A DNA stretch of 64,000 nt. Source: an uncultured Paenibacillaceae bacterium (lineage in GTDB: Bacteria; Bacillota; Bacilli; Paenibacillales; DA-C8). Positions 1-8,159 of this stretch are shown here, piece after piece (within the stretch, counting starts at the first letter, position 1; each line of letters starts with the position of its first letter). A program made the position numbers and the translations under genes. The stretch covers positions 59,431-123,430 of the forward strand of contig CALGAO010000029.1 of NCBI GenBank assembly GCA_937957685.1, written 5' to 3'. Below the pieces are notes generated by a model. That model made no database searches, was not told the DNA's origin, and worked only from the letters and a program-made list of their open reading frames with translations.

Positions 1-205
1 GCGACGTGACATTCAGCCTCCTGCTGATCTCGGACACCATCAGTCCCGGTCCGCCAAGCGACTCCGCATCCTTCAGGCAGTAGAGCACCATGATCTGGCT
101 TCTCCTGTATCCATGCTTGCCTCGACCATCCTTCATCGCATACCGCCCCATCTGCATGAACGCTTCCATCAAATCCTTCGCAATGGGGTGTTGCTCCACC
201 GCCAT
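1..205 (-). CDS. MarR-family transcriptional regulator (3' part outside window)
   Basis: The visible 68 codons read as the N-terminal half of a MarR-type winged-helix regulator. A first dimerisation helix lies at about residues 11-24. Residues 56-68 (MVSEISRRLNVTS) look like the start of the DNA-binding helix-turn-helix, where MarR proteins carry a similar hydrophobic/VT pattern. The ATG at 205 is fixed by AAGGAG nine bases upstream. A near-perfect 15-bp palindrome about 60 bp upstream suggests autoregulation. The ligand and the target genes cannot be seen because the gene runs off the window. The family call rests on motif memory, not a search. Confidence 0.75.
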   Translation of the reverse strand, partial: MAVEQHPIAKDLMEAFMQMGRYAMKDGRGKHGYRRSQIMVLYCLKDAESLGGPGLMVSEISRRLNVTS

Positions 206-267
206 GTTCCCACTCTCCTTAAGATGCACCATATGCTGGAATGGCTATATAATCAGGCTTCCAATCT

Positions 268-282
268 ATTAGGTAACCTAAT
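268..282. promoter_or_regulatory. Palindromic operator upstream of the MarR gene
   Basis: ATTAGGT-A-ACCTAAT is a 15-bp palindrome with perfect 7-bp arms around one central base. It lies 63 bp upstream of the MarR start codon, in an AT-rich stretch suited to a promoter. Size and symmetry match MarR dimer sites. Autoregulation is inferred. Confidence 0.65.
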
Positions 283-467
283 TATATGCTTGCGCCCGGA
301 TGAACGTCAATATGATGGACGGCATTAACTTCCAACTGTGGATGACGAGTGACACAGCAGTCTGCCCCCGTCAACTGTGTCACAGACAACGTGTGCGCCC
401 GATATGATGAGACTCGCCGCCTGTCGCCCATTCGCTTCCACGGGCGGACCCTCTTCCGGACGACAGA

Positions 468-491
468 CAGCCTGGCCATCAGGCCAGGCTG
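468..491 (-). terminator. Hairpin at the 3' end of the methyltransferase gene
   Basis: CAGCCTGGCC and GGCCAGGCTG form a perfect 10-bp stem with a 4-base loop. The stop codon of the methyltransferase gene lies in the loop region. No T-tract follows, so it may stabilise the 3' end rather than terminate efficiently. Confidence 0.45.
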
Positions 492-1246
492 CCATCGTAC
501 ACTTCCGTCTCATAATCAAAGGAAACATAACCGTCCCTCTGGTGGCGAGCAAAGATCCGTTCAAGCTCCTGCATCATCGGTTCGTGATTCGGATGCCCCG
601 GCATCGGTACATAGGAGGAAGACAGCAGCCGTCCGCGGAGACCCGCGAGATCCAGCAGCTGATGATGCGGGAAGCGGGCGATCCGCATATCCCCGCCGTT
701 CAGGAACGCCTCCAGCGCCTCCGGCGCGATGTTCTTGTGCCGCACCTGCTTGTAGTCGATCCCGTACCTTTCCAGCAGTTCCTCGATCTCTTCGCGGAAT
801 GGCGTCCCCTGCACGAGACGCGAGTTCCACACGAGCACGACCCTGCCTCCGGCACGCAGGATGCGCCTGAACTCGACATGCGCCTTGTCCCGATCGAACC
901 AGTGAAAGGACTGCGCGCAGGTGATATGATCGACCGACCGATCAGGAAGTCCCGTGCTCTCTGCCGAACCAGGCGCGGACGAGTAATTCGGATCGCCGCC
1001 CAGCCTTATCTCCGCCGCCTGACGCATGGCGTCGTTCGGCTCAACAGCGATCACTCGGCTGCCCCGCTCCAGCAGATGGGCCGAGAAGATGCCCGTTCCC
1101 GCTCCGATGTCGGCGATGGTGCTGCTCGCCTGGAAGCCGACCACGGTATAGAGATAGTCAAGCGCCTCCTGCGGATAGCCGGGTCTGTATCTGACATACT
1201 CATCAACACGATTGGTAAATCGCCGGGTGCTATCACCTGAAGTCAT
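479..1246 (-). CDS. Class I SAM-dependent methyltransferase
   Basis: A 255-residue soluble protein of the Methyltransf_11 type. Residues 10-24 (FTNRVDEYVRYRPGY) match the start of a common family of small-molecule methyltransferases. The SAM-binding motif I is IADIGAGTG (about 44-52), followed by an acidic residue in VIAVEPN that would bind the ribose, and by a motif-IV-like QSFHWFD. The ATG at 1246 has AGGAGG upstream. The substrate is unknown. The gene lies 188 bp downstream of nagA on the same strand, with no visible overlap or shared function. Confidence 0.85.
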   Translation of the reverse strand: MTSGDSTRRFTNRVDEYVRYRPGYPQEALDYLYTVVGFQASSTIADIGAGTGIFSAHLLERGSRVIAVEPNDAMRQAAEIRLGGDPNYSSAPGSAESTGLPDRSVDHITCAQSFHWFDRDKAHVEFRRILRAGGRVVLVWNSRLVQGTPFREEIEELLERYGIDYKQVRHKNIAPEALEAFLNGGDMRIARFPHHQLLDLAGLRGRLLSSSYVPMPGHPNHEPMMQELERIFARHQRDGYVSFDYETEVYDGSLA

Positions 1247-1434
1247 CCTGAATCCCTCCTATGCTCAACAAGGTTTTGATTGTTGACCTGGATGCGATTG
1301 ACCGCCCGACATTAACGATGAGGCGCCGGCAGCAGCACGTGGCACGGTAGCCGATATTCAGAGCAACGCCTGTATGCTGTTGCGGCCAGCGCTCCGCTGT
1401 CCATCCCGGATCATCCGGCGGGATCCCTGACCGA

Positions 1435-2697
1435 TCAATGGCGGTACACACACTTCCCTCGGACATAAGCAGCCGTAACCTGGAAGCGACCGTCCAGCAC
1501 GGCGAAATCCGCGTCCTTGCCCGGGGCGATCGAACCCTTGCGGTCGGCGATGCCGACGGCTCTGGCCGGATTGATCGTCAGTGAAGGCAGCACCTCCGCC
1601 AGCGAGCGTCCGGTGAACCGCATCGCGTTGCGCAGCGCCTCATCCAGCGTCAGACAACTGCCGGCCAGATCGCCGCTGGACTTCAGGCGCACCTGCCCGT
1701 CCGCCTTGTAGCACGGCAATCCGCCGAGCTGATAATCATCCCCATCCGGCAATCCGGCCGCCGACATCGCATCGGTGATCAGCACGACCTTCTCATCCGG
1801 CTTGACGCGGAAGACGAGCTCCACCAGATCGCGATGCACGTGCCAGCCATCGCAGATCAGCTCCACCGTCAGCTCATCCAGCAGCAGGGCGCCGCCTGCC
1901 ACCCCCGGCTCGCGGTGATGCAGCGGCCGCATGCCGTTGAACAGATGCGTCACGTGTGAAGCGCCATGCCGGACGGCTTCCCGCACAACGTCGAGCGTCG
2001 CGTCGGAATGGCCGATCGACACCGTCACGCCGCGCTGCACCGCATGACGAATCATCTCCATCGCGTTCGGACGCTCCGGCGCCGTCGTGATCAGCTTCAC
2101 GTATCCATCGGCCAGACGCAGATACGCATCCAGCTCTTCGATGGACGGCTCCCGGATATGATCCGGATGCTGGGCACCGCAGCGCTGCGGGCTGATGAAC
2201 GGCCCCTCCAGATGGATGCCGACGATATCCGCGCCTTCGCTGCCTTGCCTGATCGCTTCCACGATGCTCAGCACAGCCCGTTCGATGCTTGCCCGGTCCG
2301 CCGTCAGCGTCGTGGGCAGGATCGACGTCGTGCCGTGCGAGGCGTGGAATCGGCTCATGCCCTGGATATGTGCCGCCTCTCCCGCCATCGCATCATATCC
2401 GCCGCCGCCATGCACGTGGACGTCCACGAAGCCGGGGATGAGCAGCTGGCCGCCCAGATCGATGACCTCATACCCGCTCAGGTCACGCCCGTCCAGCGTC
2501 GACCGATCGGTGATGATCTCCCTGATCTTCCCGTCCTCCACGATCACCGCCCCATCAGGCAACGCCACATACCGATCCCCGGGAGAAGCTCCCGGCGCCT
2601 GACGCTTGCCGTCTCCGGCCGCGCTCCCCTCCGGCGCGCCAGCCGAGCCGGCCTCCGCGTACACGATCGCATGGATAAACAGCTGTTGTTGCTTCAC
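1435..2697 (-). CDS. nagA: N-acetylglucosamine-6-phosphate deacetylase
   Basis: Removes the acetyl group from GlcNAc-6-phosphate to give glucosamine-6-phosphate, the substrate of NagB. The amidohydrolase metal motif is DVHVHGGGGYDAM (His94 and His96). Further family motifs are HLEGPF, SIGHSDA, HLFNGM and LITDAM. The start is a GTG at 2697 that overlaps the nagB stop by 4 bp, so the two genes are translationally coupled. Residues about 16-42 form a Gly/Ala/Ser/Pro-rich insertion in the N-terminal beta-sandwich region that most NagA proteins lack. This makes the protein somewhat long (420 residues against about 380-400). The catalytic part is complete. Confidence 0.95.
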   Translation of the reverse strand: MKQQQLFIHAIVYAEAGSAGAPEGSAAGDGKRQAPGASPGDRYVALPDGAVIVEDGKIREIITDRSTLDGRDLSGYEVIDLGGQLLIPGFVDVHVHGGGGYDAMAGEAAHIQGMSRFHASHGTTSILPTTLTADRASIERAVLSIVEAIRQGSEGADIVGIHLEGPFISPQRCGAQHPDHIREPSIEELDAYLRLADGYVKLITTAPERPNAMEMIRHAVQRGVTVSIGHSDATLDVVREAVRHGASHVTHLFNGMRPLHHREPGVAGGALLLDELTVELICDGWHVHRDLVELVFRVKPDEKVVLITDAMSAAGLPDGDDYQLGGLPCYKADGQVRLKSSGDLAGSCLTLDEALRNAMRFTGRSLAEVLPSLTINPARAVGIADRKGSIAPGKDADFAVLDGRFQVTAAYVRGKCVYRH

Positions 2698-3449
2698 CTG
2701 GCTCCCGCTCCTTCACGTCCATTGATCACATATCGTCCGGCCTGCCTGTCCACCAGCACCGTCACATCGCGATGCAGCCTCAGGAAGGTCGCCGGTATAT
2801 CCGTCGTGATCCCGGAGTCAAACAGCTGACCGATGATCTTCGCCTTGCCTTCCCCTTCCGCCAGCAGCAGGATCTGACGCGCCGACATGATCGTGCTCAT
2901 GCCCATCGTGATCGCATAGCGCGGCATCTCCTCGGGCGAAGCGAAGAAACGGGAATTGGCCTTGATCGTCTCTTCTGACAGCTTCACCAGATGCGTGCCG
3001 GGTACCAGTTCCTCCGCCGGCTCGTTAAAGCCGATGTGACCGTTCAGCCCGATGCCGAGCAGCTGCAGGTCGATGCCGCCGCACGCGGCGATCTTCTCCT
3101 CGTACTCGCGGCAGTAGGCCTCCACATCGGACGGCGTGCCCGAAGGGATGTGGACATTCTCCCTCGGAATGTTGATATGGCTGAACAGATGCTCGTACAT
3201 ATAATAATGATAACTCTGCGGATGATCAGGCTCCAGCCCATAATATTCATCGAGGTTAAAGGTCCTGACCCGCGAGAAATCGATCCTTCCCTCGCGATAA
3301 CGCCGGACCAGCTCGCGATAGGTTGCAATCGGCGTGTTCCCTGTCGCCAGACCCAGCACCGCATCCGGCTTGTTGCGGATCAGCTCCTCGATCCGGTCCG
3401 CAGCCAACCGCGCGATCTCCTGTCCGTCATTGCCTATCCATAGCTTCAT
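2694..3449 (-). CDS. nagB: Glucosamine-6-phosphate deaminase
   Basis: Converts glucosamine-6-phosphate to fructose-6-phosphate and ammonia, the last step of GlcNAc use. Family motifs are visible: LATGNTP (phosphate binding), FNLDEYYGL (general base Asp) and GLNGHIGFNEP (catalytic His region). The ATG at 3449 (MKLWIGN) is preferred to an upstream in-frame GTG at 3467, because GGGGAGGAA lies 7-9 bases before it and the resulting 251 residues fit the family. It is the middle gene of nagR-nagB-nagA. Confidence 0.95.
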   Translation of the reverse strand: MKLWIGNDGQEIARLAADRIEELIRNKPDAVLGLATGNTPIATYRELVRRYREGRIDFSRVRTFNLDEYYGLEPDHPQSYHYYMYEHLFSHINIPRENVHIPSGTPSDVEAYCREYEEKIAACGGIDLQLLGIGLNGHIGFNEPAEELVPGTHLVKLSEETIKANSRFFASPEEMPRYAITMGMSTIMSARQILLLAEGEGKAKIIGQLFDSGITTDIPATFLRLHRDVTVLVDRQAGRYVINGREGAGAR

Positions 3450-3480
3450 CTGTCTGTTCCTCCCCACTTGATGTTGATCT

Positions 3481-4215
3481 TCACGATTTCAGGAATATCT
3501 CAAACTTGTAGCGGTCCACGCGATAGATCGACTTGACATACTCGATCACTTCCTCCGACTCCCCGTACGTCGTCTGATGGAACAGCAGGGCCAGCGAGCC
3601 CGGATCCACGCGCAGCAAGGACGCCTCATAATCGCTCATGATCACCGGCTCGAAGGTCTGTCTGGCGGAACGGGGCTGCAGCGAATAGTCGCGGCGAAGC
3701 ACATCGTAGAGCGAACGCCCCTCCAGCCGCTCGCGGGACATGCCCTTGAGCCTCTCCGCATCCAGCCACACCGTCTCCAGCGCGTACGGTTCGCCGTCGA
3801 CGATGCGCAGCCGCTCGATGCGATATACGAGCGCGTCGTCCTGTTCGAGGCCGAACAGGCTCCGGATCGTCTTCGTCGCCTGAGCGGTCGCGAAGGAGAG
3901 AATCTCCGTCTCCACGCGATGACCCATCCGCTCCATATCTTCGGTCATGCCCCTCAGCTCCGTCAGCCGATATTTCGGCTTCGGACCGGCGACGAACGTC
4001 CCCCTGCCCTGCTCCCGATAGAGCACTCCCTCATTTACCAGCGCCATGATCGCCTCGCGAGCCGTCATGCGGCTGATGCCATGGATCTCACACAGCTCCC
4101 TCTCCGTCGGTATCGGCTCATTTGGCTTCAGTTCCTCGTTGTCGATCATCTCCTGGAGGATCTCCTTGAGCTGGTAATAGAGCGGTACCGGGGAATTCTT
4201 GATAATCTTCCTCAT
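3481..4215 (-). CDS. nagR: GntR/HutC-family repressor of GlcNAc use (NagR/YvoA type)
   Basis: A 244-residue regulator. The N-terminal winged helix is at residues about 10-75 (PLYYQLKEILQ, IPTERELCE, SRMTAREAI, REQGRGTFV), followed by a UTRA ligand-binding domain. In Bacillus subtilis the orthologue NagR senses amino-sugar phosphates and represses nag genes. The ATG at 4215 is chosen over an upstream extension because GGGAG precedes it and homologues begin just before PLYYQL. Here the regulator is the first gene of the operon, upstream of nagB and nagA; in B. subtilis it is the last. A dre-type operator lies in its promoter. Confidence 0.9.
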   Translation of the reverse strand: MRKIIKNSPVPLYYQLKEILQEMIDNEELKPNEPIPTERELCEIHGISRMTAREAIMALVNEGVLYREQGRGTFVAGPKPKYRLTELRGMTEDMERMGHRVETEILSFATAQATKTIRSLFGLEQDDALVYRIERLRIVDGEPYALETVWLDAERLKGMSRERLEGRSLYDVLRRDYSLQPRSARQTFEPVIMSDYEASLLRVDPGSLALLFHQTTYGESEEVIEYVKSIYRVDRYKFEIFLKS

Positions 4216-4344
4216 CCATTCACCGACTCCCGATCTCTTGATCTCTTCCTGACACCTGGTTCCTGCCGGATGCAGGTCTCTGCCAGCCTGGCCTGACACA
4301 GCGCCAACCGCCCTCATCCAGAAGCCCTGTTATCCGGTTATCAT

Positions 4345-4359
4345 GTTGTCTATACCAAT
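4345..4359 (-). promoter_or_regulatory. dre-type operator for NagR
   Basis: On the minus strand the sequence is ATTGGTATAGACAAC, close to the known NagR/YvoA dre sites built around TGGTNTAGACCA. It touches the -10 box of the nag promoter, so bound repressor would block initiation. Identification rests on memory of the motif. Confidence 0.8.
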
Positions 4360-4386
4360 TATAAAAGAAAAAAGAGCGGACGGCAA
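4358..4386 (-). promoter_or_regulatory. Sigma-A promoter of nagR-nagB-nagA
   Basis: The minus strand carries TTGCCG (4386-4381), a 17-bp spacer and a perfect TATAAT (4363-4358). The transcript would start about 135 bases before nagR. The rest of the 4216-4572 gap holds no gene; the 4387-4572 part contains only a weak GGCCGA/TCGGCC hairpin near the 3' end of the transglutaminase gene. Confidence 0.8.
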
Positions 4387-4572
4387 CCACGAGCCGCCCG
4401 CACACCCGATATCCTGCGCAAGCAGGGTCCCGTCCTTCCTTCCATCGCCTCGGCTTTTGCCGGATCATTCCCCAATACGCCGTCCCCGTCCCATCCGCCT
4501 ATCCTTAACAACGGCCGAGTGGCTCACCTCCGGTCGGCCTGTGATGTCTCGTCCGCCCGTGCAGACCCCGGA

Positions 4573-5433
4573 CTACTCTCCTGTCTTGCGCACATCCACG
4601 GTTACTTCCAGCCGCTGATGGCCCGTGCCGCGATAGATGCCCTTCACCGGCACGATATCCTTGTAGTCCCGACCATGCCCCAGCTTCACGTACCTGCCGC
4701 CGATCTCCGCATTGTTCGTCGGATCGATGCCGTACCAGCCGACTCCCGGGATATAGACCTCCACCCAGGCATGCGAGGCCTGTTCGAAATCGGCATTGCC
4801 GCCCTGCAGATCGCCGACGAAATGATACCCGCTGACATACCTGGCCGGCACTCCGGCCGCCCTGCACACCGAGATCATGAGATGCGCGTAGTCCTGACAG
4901 ACGCCTCGCCTCAGCTGCAGCGTATCGCTGACCGTGGTATGGACATGCGTGGCTCCGGGATCATACTGCAGGTCGCGGTGAATGGCGCTCGACACCTCTC
5001 TGATCCACGGATACACCCCTTGCCCGTTCAAAGGGAATTGCTTCGCATACTCCAGCAGCTCCTGCGATCTTGCCGTATACTGCGTGGGCAGCAGATATTC
5101 GATGAACCGATCCTCGAACGCCTCCGATCGGAGCTGGGCCAGCTCGTCCTGCGGCGAGAGCGACACCTGCGGCGGCGCAAGCTCGCGCGTGACGACGACC
5201 GAGCGCGCGCGGATCACCAGCTCCCGATGCGCGTCATTGACAGAGAACACGTGCACGCGGTTGCCGAAATAATCCTCATAGGCCATCATCGACGAATGAG
5301 GCTCCACCGTGACGTCATGCTGGTAGCACGACTGCCGCTCATCCGTTCTGGGCGTCAGGCGGAGCTCATTGACACTGTCGACCGCCGGATCCGCGTAGGC
5401 ATATCTCGTCATATGCATGATCTCGAGCTTCAT
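4573..5433 (-). CDS. Transglutaminase-like cysteine protease-fold protein
   Basis: A 286-residue protein with the bacterial transglutaminase-like N-terminal beta domain (about residues 1-80) and a transglutaminase/peptidase core. The catalytic triad is visible: Cys179 in RRGVCQDYAH, His221 in ASHAWVEVY and Asp237 in YGIDPTNN. The family usually acts as a protease or amidase on isopeptide or peptide bonds. The ATG at 5433 has GGAGGAGG upstream and overlaps the alpha-E gene stop by 4 bp, indicating coupling. It is the last gene of a conserved trio with an alpha-E protein and a circularly permuted ATP-grasp protein. The substrate is unknown. Confidence 0.9.
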   Translation of the reverse strand: MKLEIMHMTRYAYADPAVDSVNELRLTPRTDERQSCYQHDVTVEPHSSMMAYEDYFGNRVHVFSVNDAHRELVIRARSVVVTRELAPPQVSLSPQDELAQLRSEAFEDRFIEYLLPTQYTARSQELLEYAKQFPLNGQGVYPWIREVSSAIHRDLQYDPGATHVHTTVSDTLQLRRGVCQDYAHLMISVCRAAGVPARYVSGYHFVGDLQGGNADFEQASHAWVEVYIPGVGWYGIDPTNNAEIGGRYVKLGHGRDYKDIVPVKGIYRGTGHQRLEVTVDVRKTGE

Positions 5434-6380
5434 GCGGTTGCCTCCTCCCGGCGAAAAAACGACTCTGCGATCAGCGACCCGATCTTCATGCAGGACTGGG
5501 AAATGCCGGAGAGCAGCTCATCGATCCTGTCAGCCGCGAAGTCCTCCCGCTCCAGGCATGCGATATCCGCCCGCAGCTTCGCCGCCTTGCGGATGACCTT
5601 GTCGCGCAGGGCGACATGCGCGTCATCGCCAGGCTCGATCCGCTTCATGTGCTGCTCCAGATGGCTGACCGCATGGTGCACCGATCTCGGGAACGCAAGG
5701 TTCGACACGAGGAATTCCATGATCGGCTCCGCCTTGAAGTTGTCCGCATAGGTCTTGCGGAACGCCTGGTAGCCGCTGACCGAACGGAGCAGAGCCAGCC
5801 AATAGGGATAGGCCGTTTCATCCGGATGGCTGGCGAAGGTGACCGATCTCAGGATCCGCACCACATTCTCCGCCCGTTCGAGATATTTGCCGCTCTCGAT
5901 CAGATGCCATTCGTTCTCGCGCATCATGACCGACTGCTGGACGCCCCAGAACACGGCGATCCGGTCCTTCACCTGCTGATAAAACGGATGCGGCGAATCA
6001 AGCAGCTGATCCGACGGCTCCAGATCCATCAGCCACAGGTACATGCTGTTGAGCGCATCCCACAGCTCGCTCGGCAGCTTCTCGCGCAGCGTGCGCAAGT
6101 TATTGCGCGCCTGGGCGATGCAGGAGAACAGCGAGTTCATGTAATTCCGATCCAGGGTGACGAAGGTCAACGCCGCCTCCTCCTGCAGGCTCGGGAACCG
6201 CTGCTCATAATCCTGTCTGGCCCCCAGCGCATCGATGATGCGCGCCGCCCTCCAGTCCCCTTCCGCTCCCAGACCATCATGCGTGAAGTGATAATATACA
6301 TCGATCAACCGCGCGTGGTTCTCCGCTCTCTCCATATATCTGCCTATCCAGAATAACGCCTCGGCATTTCTGCTCAGCAT
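5430..6380 (-). CDS. Alpha-E domain protein (DUF403)
   Basis: A 316-residue, largely helical protein that begins with the family signature LSRNAEALFWIGRYMERAENHARL. It contains repeated helical segments with Glu/Arg patterns such as LERAENVVRIL. The biochemical role is unknown. It is nearly always encoded between a circularly permuted ATP-grasp enzyme and a transglutaminase-like protein, as here. The ATG at 6380 is preferred to an upstream in-frame codon because AAAGGAG lies correctly before it. The 60-bp gap to the ATP-grasp gene and the 4-bp overlap with the transglutaminase gene support one operon. Confidence 0.9.
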   Translation of the reverse strand: MLSRNAEALFWIGRYMERAENHARLIDVYYHFTHDGLGAEGDWRAARIIDALGARQDYEQRFPSLQEEAALTFVTLDRNYMNSLFSCIAQARNNLRTLREKLPSELWDALNSMYLWLMDLEPSDQLLDSPHPFYQQVKDRIAVFWGVQQSVMMRENEWHLIESGKYLERAENVVRILRSVTFASHPDETAYPYWLALLRSVSGYQAFRKTYADNFKAEPIMEFLVSNLAFPRSVHHAVSHLEQHMKRIEPGDDAHVALRDKVIRKAAKLRADIACLEREDFAADRIDELLSGISQSCMKIGSLIAESFFRREEATA

Positions 6381-6440
6381 CGCGCACTCTCCTTTCCATC
6401 CGTGATCATCGTGGACCACCCCGTTCCTGTCGCGATATCC

Positions 6441-7895
6441 TCAGCGCAGCACCCATGTGTCCTTGCAGCCCCCGCCCTGCGAGGAATTGACGACCAGCGA
6501 GCCTTCCTTCAGCGCGACTCGCGTCAGCCCGCCCGGGATGACGTTGATGCGCTCATGGGCCCCGAGCAGGGCAAACGCCCGGAGGTCGATGTGCCTCGGC
6601 TTCAGCTGGTCACCGATCAGCACAGGCGCCCGCGACAGCCGGATCGTCGGCTGGGCGATATATCGCTCCGGCTCCCGCCTGATCTTCTCGGCGAACTCGC
6701 GCAATTCCTCAGGTCTCGCGGAAGGTCCGATCAGCATGCCGTACCCGCCGGACAGCGACGTCTCCTTCACCACCATCGTGGGCAGGTGATCCAGGACATA
6801 GTCCCTGTCCGCCTTGCGGGCCAGAATATAGGTTGGCACATTCGGGATGATCGGCTCCTCGCCGAGATAGTAGCGGATCATATCCGGTACGTAGGCGTAG
6901 ACGGCCTTGTCATCGGCGACCCCTGTCCCCGGCGCGTTGACGATGTTGATGTTGCCTGCCCGATACGCGTTCATGATGCCTGCCACACCCAGCACCGATT
7001 CGGGAAGGAAGGCCAACGGGTCGAGGTAGTCGTCGTCCAGCCGGCGGTAGATCACGTCCACCTGCTTCAGCCCGTTGATTCCCCGCATGTAGATCTTGTG
7101 GTCCTTGTAGACAAGGTCGCGCCCTTCGACGAGGTGGATGCCCATCTGCTGCGCCAGGAAGGCATGTTCATAATAGGCGGAATTGTACTCGCCCGGCGTC
7201 AGCAGCGCGATCGTCGGCTCTCCCCGGCAGTTCGGATTCAGGCTGCGCAGCGTGGAGAGGAAATCGTTCAGACTCTGCTCCACATCACAGACCTCGCTGC
7301 GCCGGATAAGCTCAGGATACAACTCCCGCATGATCGCCCTGGTCTTGAACAGATAGGAGAAGCCCGACGGCGTCCTGAGATTGTCCTCCAGCACATAGAA
7401 CTGCCCGTCGCGGTCCCGCACCAGATCGATGCCGGCCGTCGTAATATATGCGCCTCCCGGGACATCGATGCCCATCATCTCCTGCCGATAGTACCGGTTG
7501 GCGACGATCAGCCTGCGCGGGATGATGCGGTCGCGAATGATGTGTTGCTCATGGTAGATATCGTGCACGAAGCGGTTCAGCGCCTTGATCCGCTGCTTGA
7601 TCCCCTTCTCCAGCAAGGCCCATTCGCTGGCTGCGATCACCCGCGGGATGATATCGAAGGGAATCGTCCGTTCAAGCGGGTGCTGTTCGTTGGTCTGATA
7701 CAGGGTGAAGGTGATGCCCTCCTCCAGCATTCGCCGCTCGGCGAACCGCTTCTTCCTGACCAGCTTCTCCGTGCCACCGGCCATCATATGGCGATAAATC
7801 TTCTCATAATGCGGTCTGACCGTTCTGTCCGCTTCAAACATCTCATCATATTCCTGTTCGAGCGAATAAAGGGATTGATGCATGGGAGACAACAT
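6441..7895 (-). CDS. Circularly permuted ATP-grasp protein (COG2308)
   Basis: A 484-residue protein of the circularly permuted ATP-grasp type 2 family, predicted to ligate a carboxylate to an amine using ATP. Visible family stretches include QRIKALNRFVHDIYHEQ, VLEDNLRTPSG, NAPGTGVADDKAVY and VVKETSLSGGYGM. The ATG at 7895 is chosen because GGGGTGG lies five bases upstream; a GTG at 7904 would overlap that site. It is the first gene of the trio. Aravind and colleagues proposed peptide or amide-bond synthesis for such clusters; no product is established for this one. A TATAAT box on the minus strand (7943-7938) may be its -10, but no clear -35 is seen. Confidence 0.9.
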   Translation of the reverse strand: MLSPMHQSLYSLEQEYDEMFEADRTVRPHYEKIYRHMMAGGTEKLVRKKRFAERRMLEEGITFTLYQTNEQHPLERTIPFDIIPRVIAASEWALLEKGIKQRIKALNRFVHDIYHEQHIIRDRIIPRRLIVANRYYRQEMMGIDVPGGAYITTAGIDLVRDRDGQFYVLEDNLRTPSGFSYLFKTRAIMRELYPELIRRSEVCDVEQSLNDFLSTLRSLNPNCRGEPTIALLTPGEYNSAYYEHAFLAQQMGIHLVEGRDLVYKDHKIYMRGINGLKQVDVIYRRLDDDYLDPLAFLPESVLGVAGIMNAYRAGNINIVNAPGTGVADDKAVYAYVPDMIRYYLGEEPIIPNVPTYILARKADRDYVLDHLPTMVVKETSLSGGYGMLIGPSARPEELREFAEKIRREPERYIAQPTIRLSRAPVLIGDQLKPRHIDLRAFALLGAHERINVIPGGLTRVALKEGSLVVNSSQGGGCKDTWVLR

Positions 7896-8076
7896 CAAAA
7901 CCACCCCTAATGTTAGGATATTGTAATATTTTCATTCATTATATGACATTTATTTAAAAAATTTCTTCGAAAAATCCGAACATTTCTCTGGTTGTTATTT
8001 ATAATAATACGTTTTTCCTGGGTTGTATGTCAATGTTTATAACATATGTTTGTCATTTTGTGGATTTGATCGATGT

Positions 8077-8107
8077 TGTAAGAATCCTGTAAGCCCCTCT
8101 CTGTAAG
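8077..8107 (+). promoter_or_regulatory. Triple TGTAAG repeat upstream of the SLH protein gene
   Basis: TGTAAG occurs at 8077, 8088 and 8102, that is with 11- and 14-bp periods, 53-83 bp before the GTG start. The first two copies form GTAAGAATCCTGTAAG. Thirteen of these 16 bases recur upstream of the RsbW-type gene (16427-16442), and a related core lies inverted upstream of the BTAD regulator. Direct repeats one helical turn apart are typical sites for BTAD/SARP activators. Function is inferred. The remainder of 7896-8159 is AT-rich with no gene. Confidence 0.45.
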
Positions 8108-8159
8108 ATGGGGAGGAGAGATGACTCTAAACCCATAATCACAAGGAGGGAATCAGCGA

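Noticed and set aside
6402..7910. 502-codon antisense frame over the ATP-grasp gene
   Set aside because: The opposite strand carries recognised family motifs and a proper ribosome binding site.
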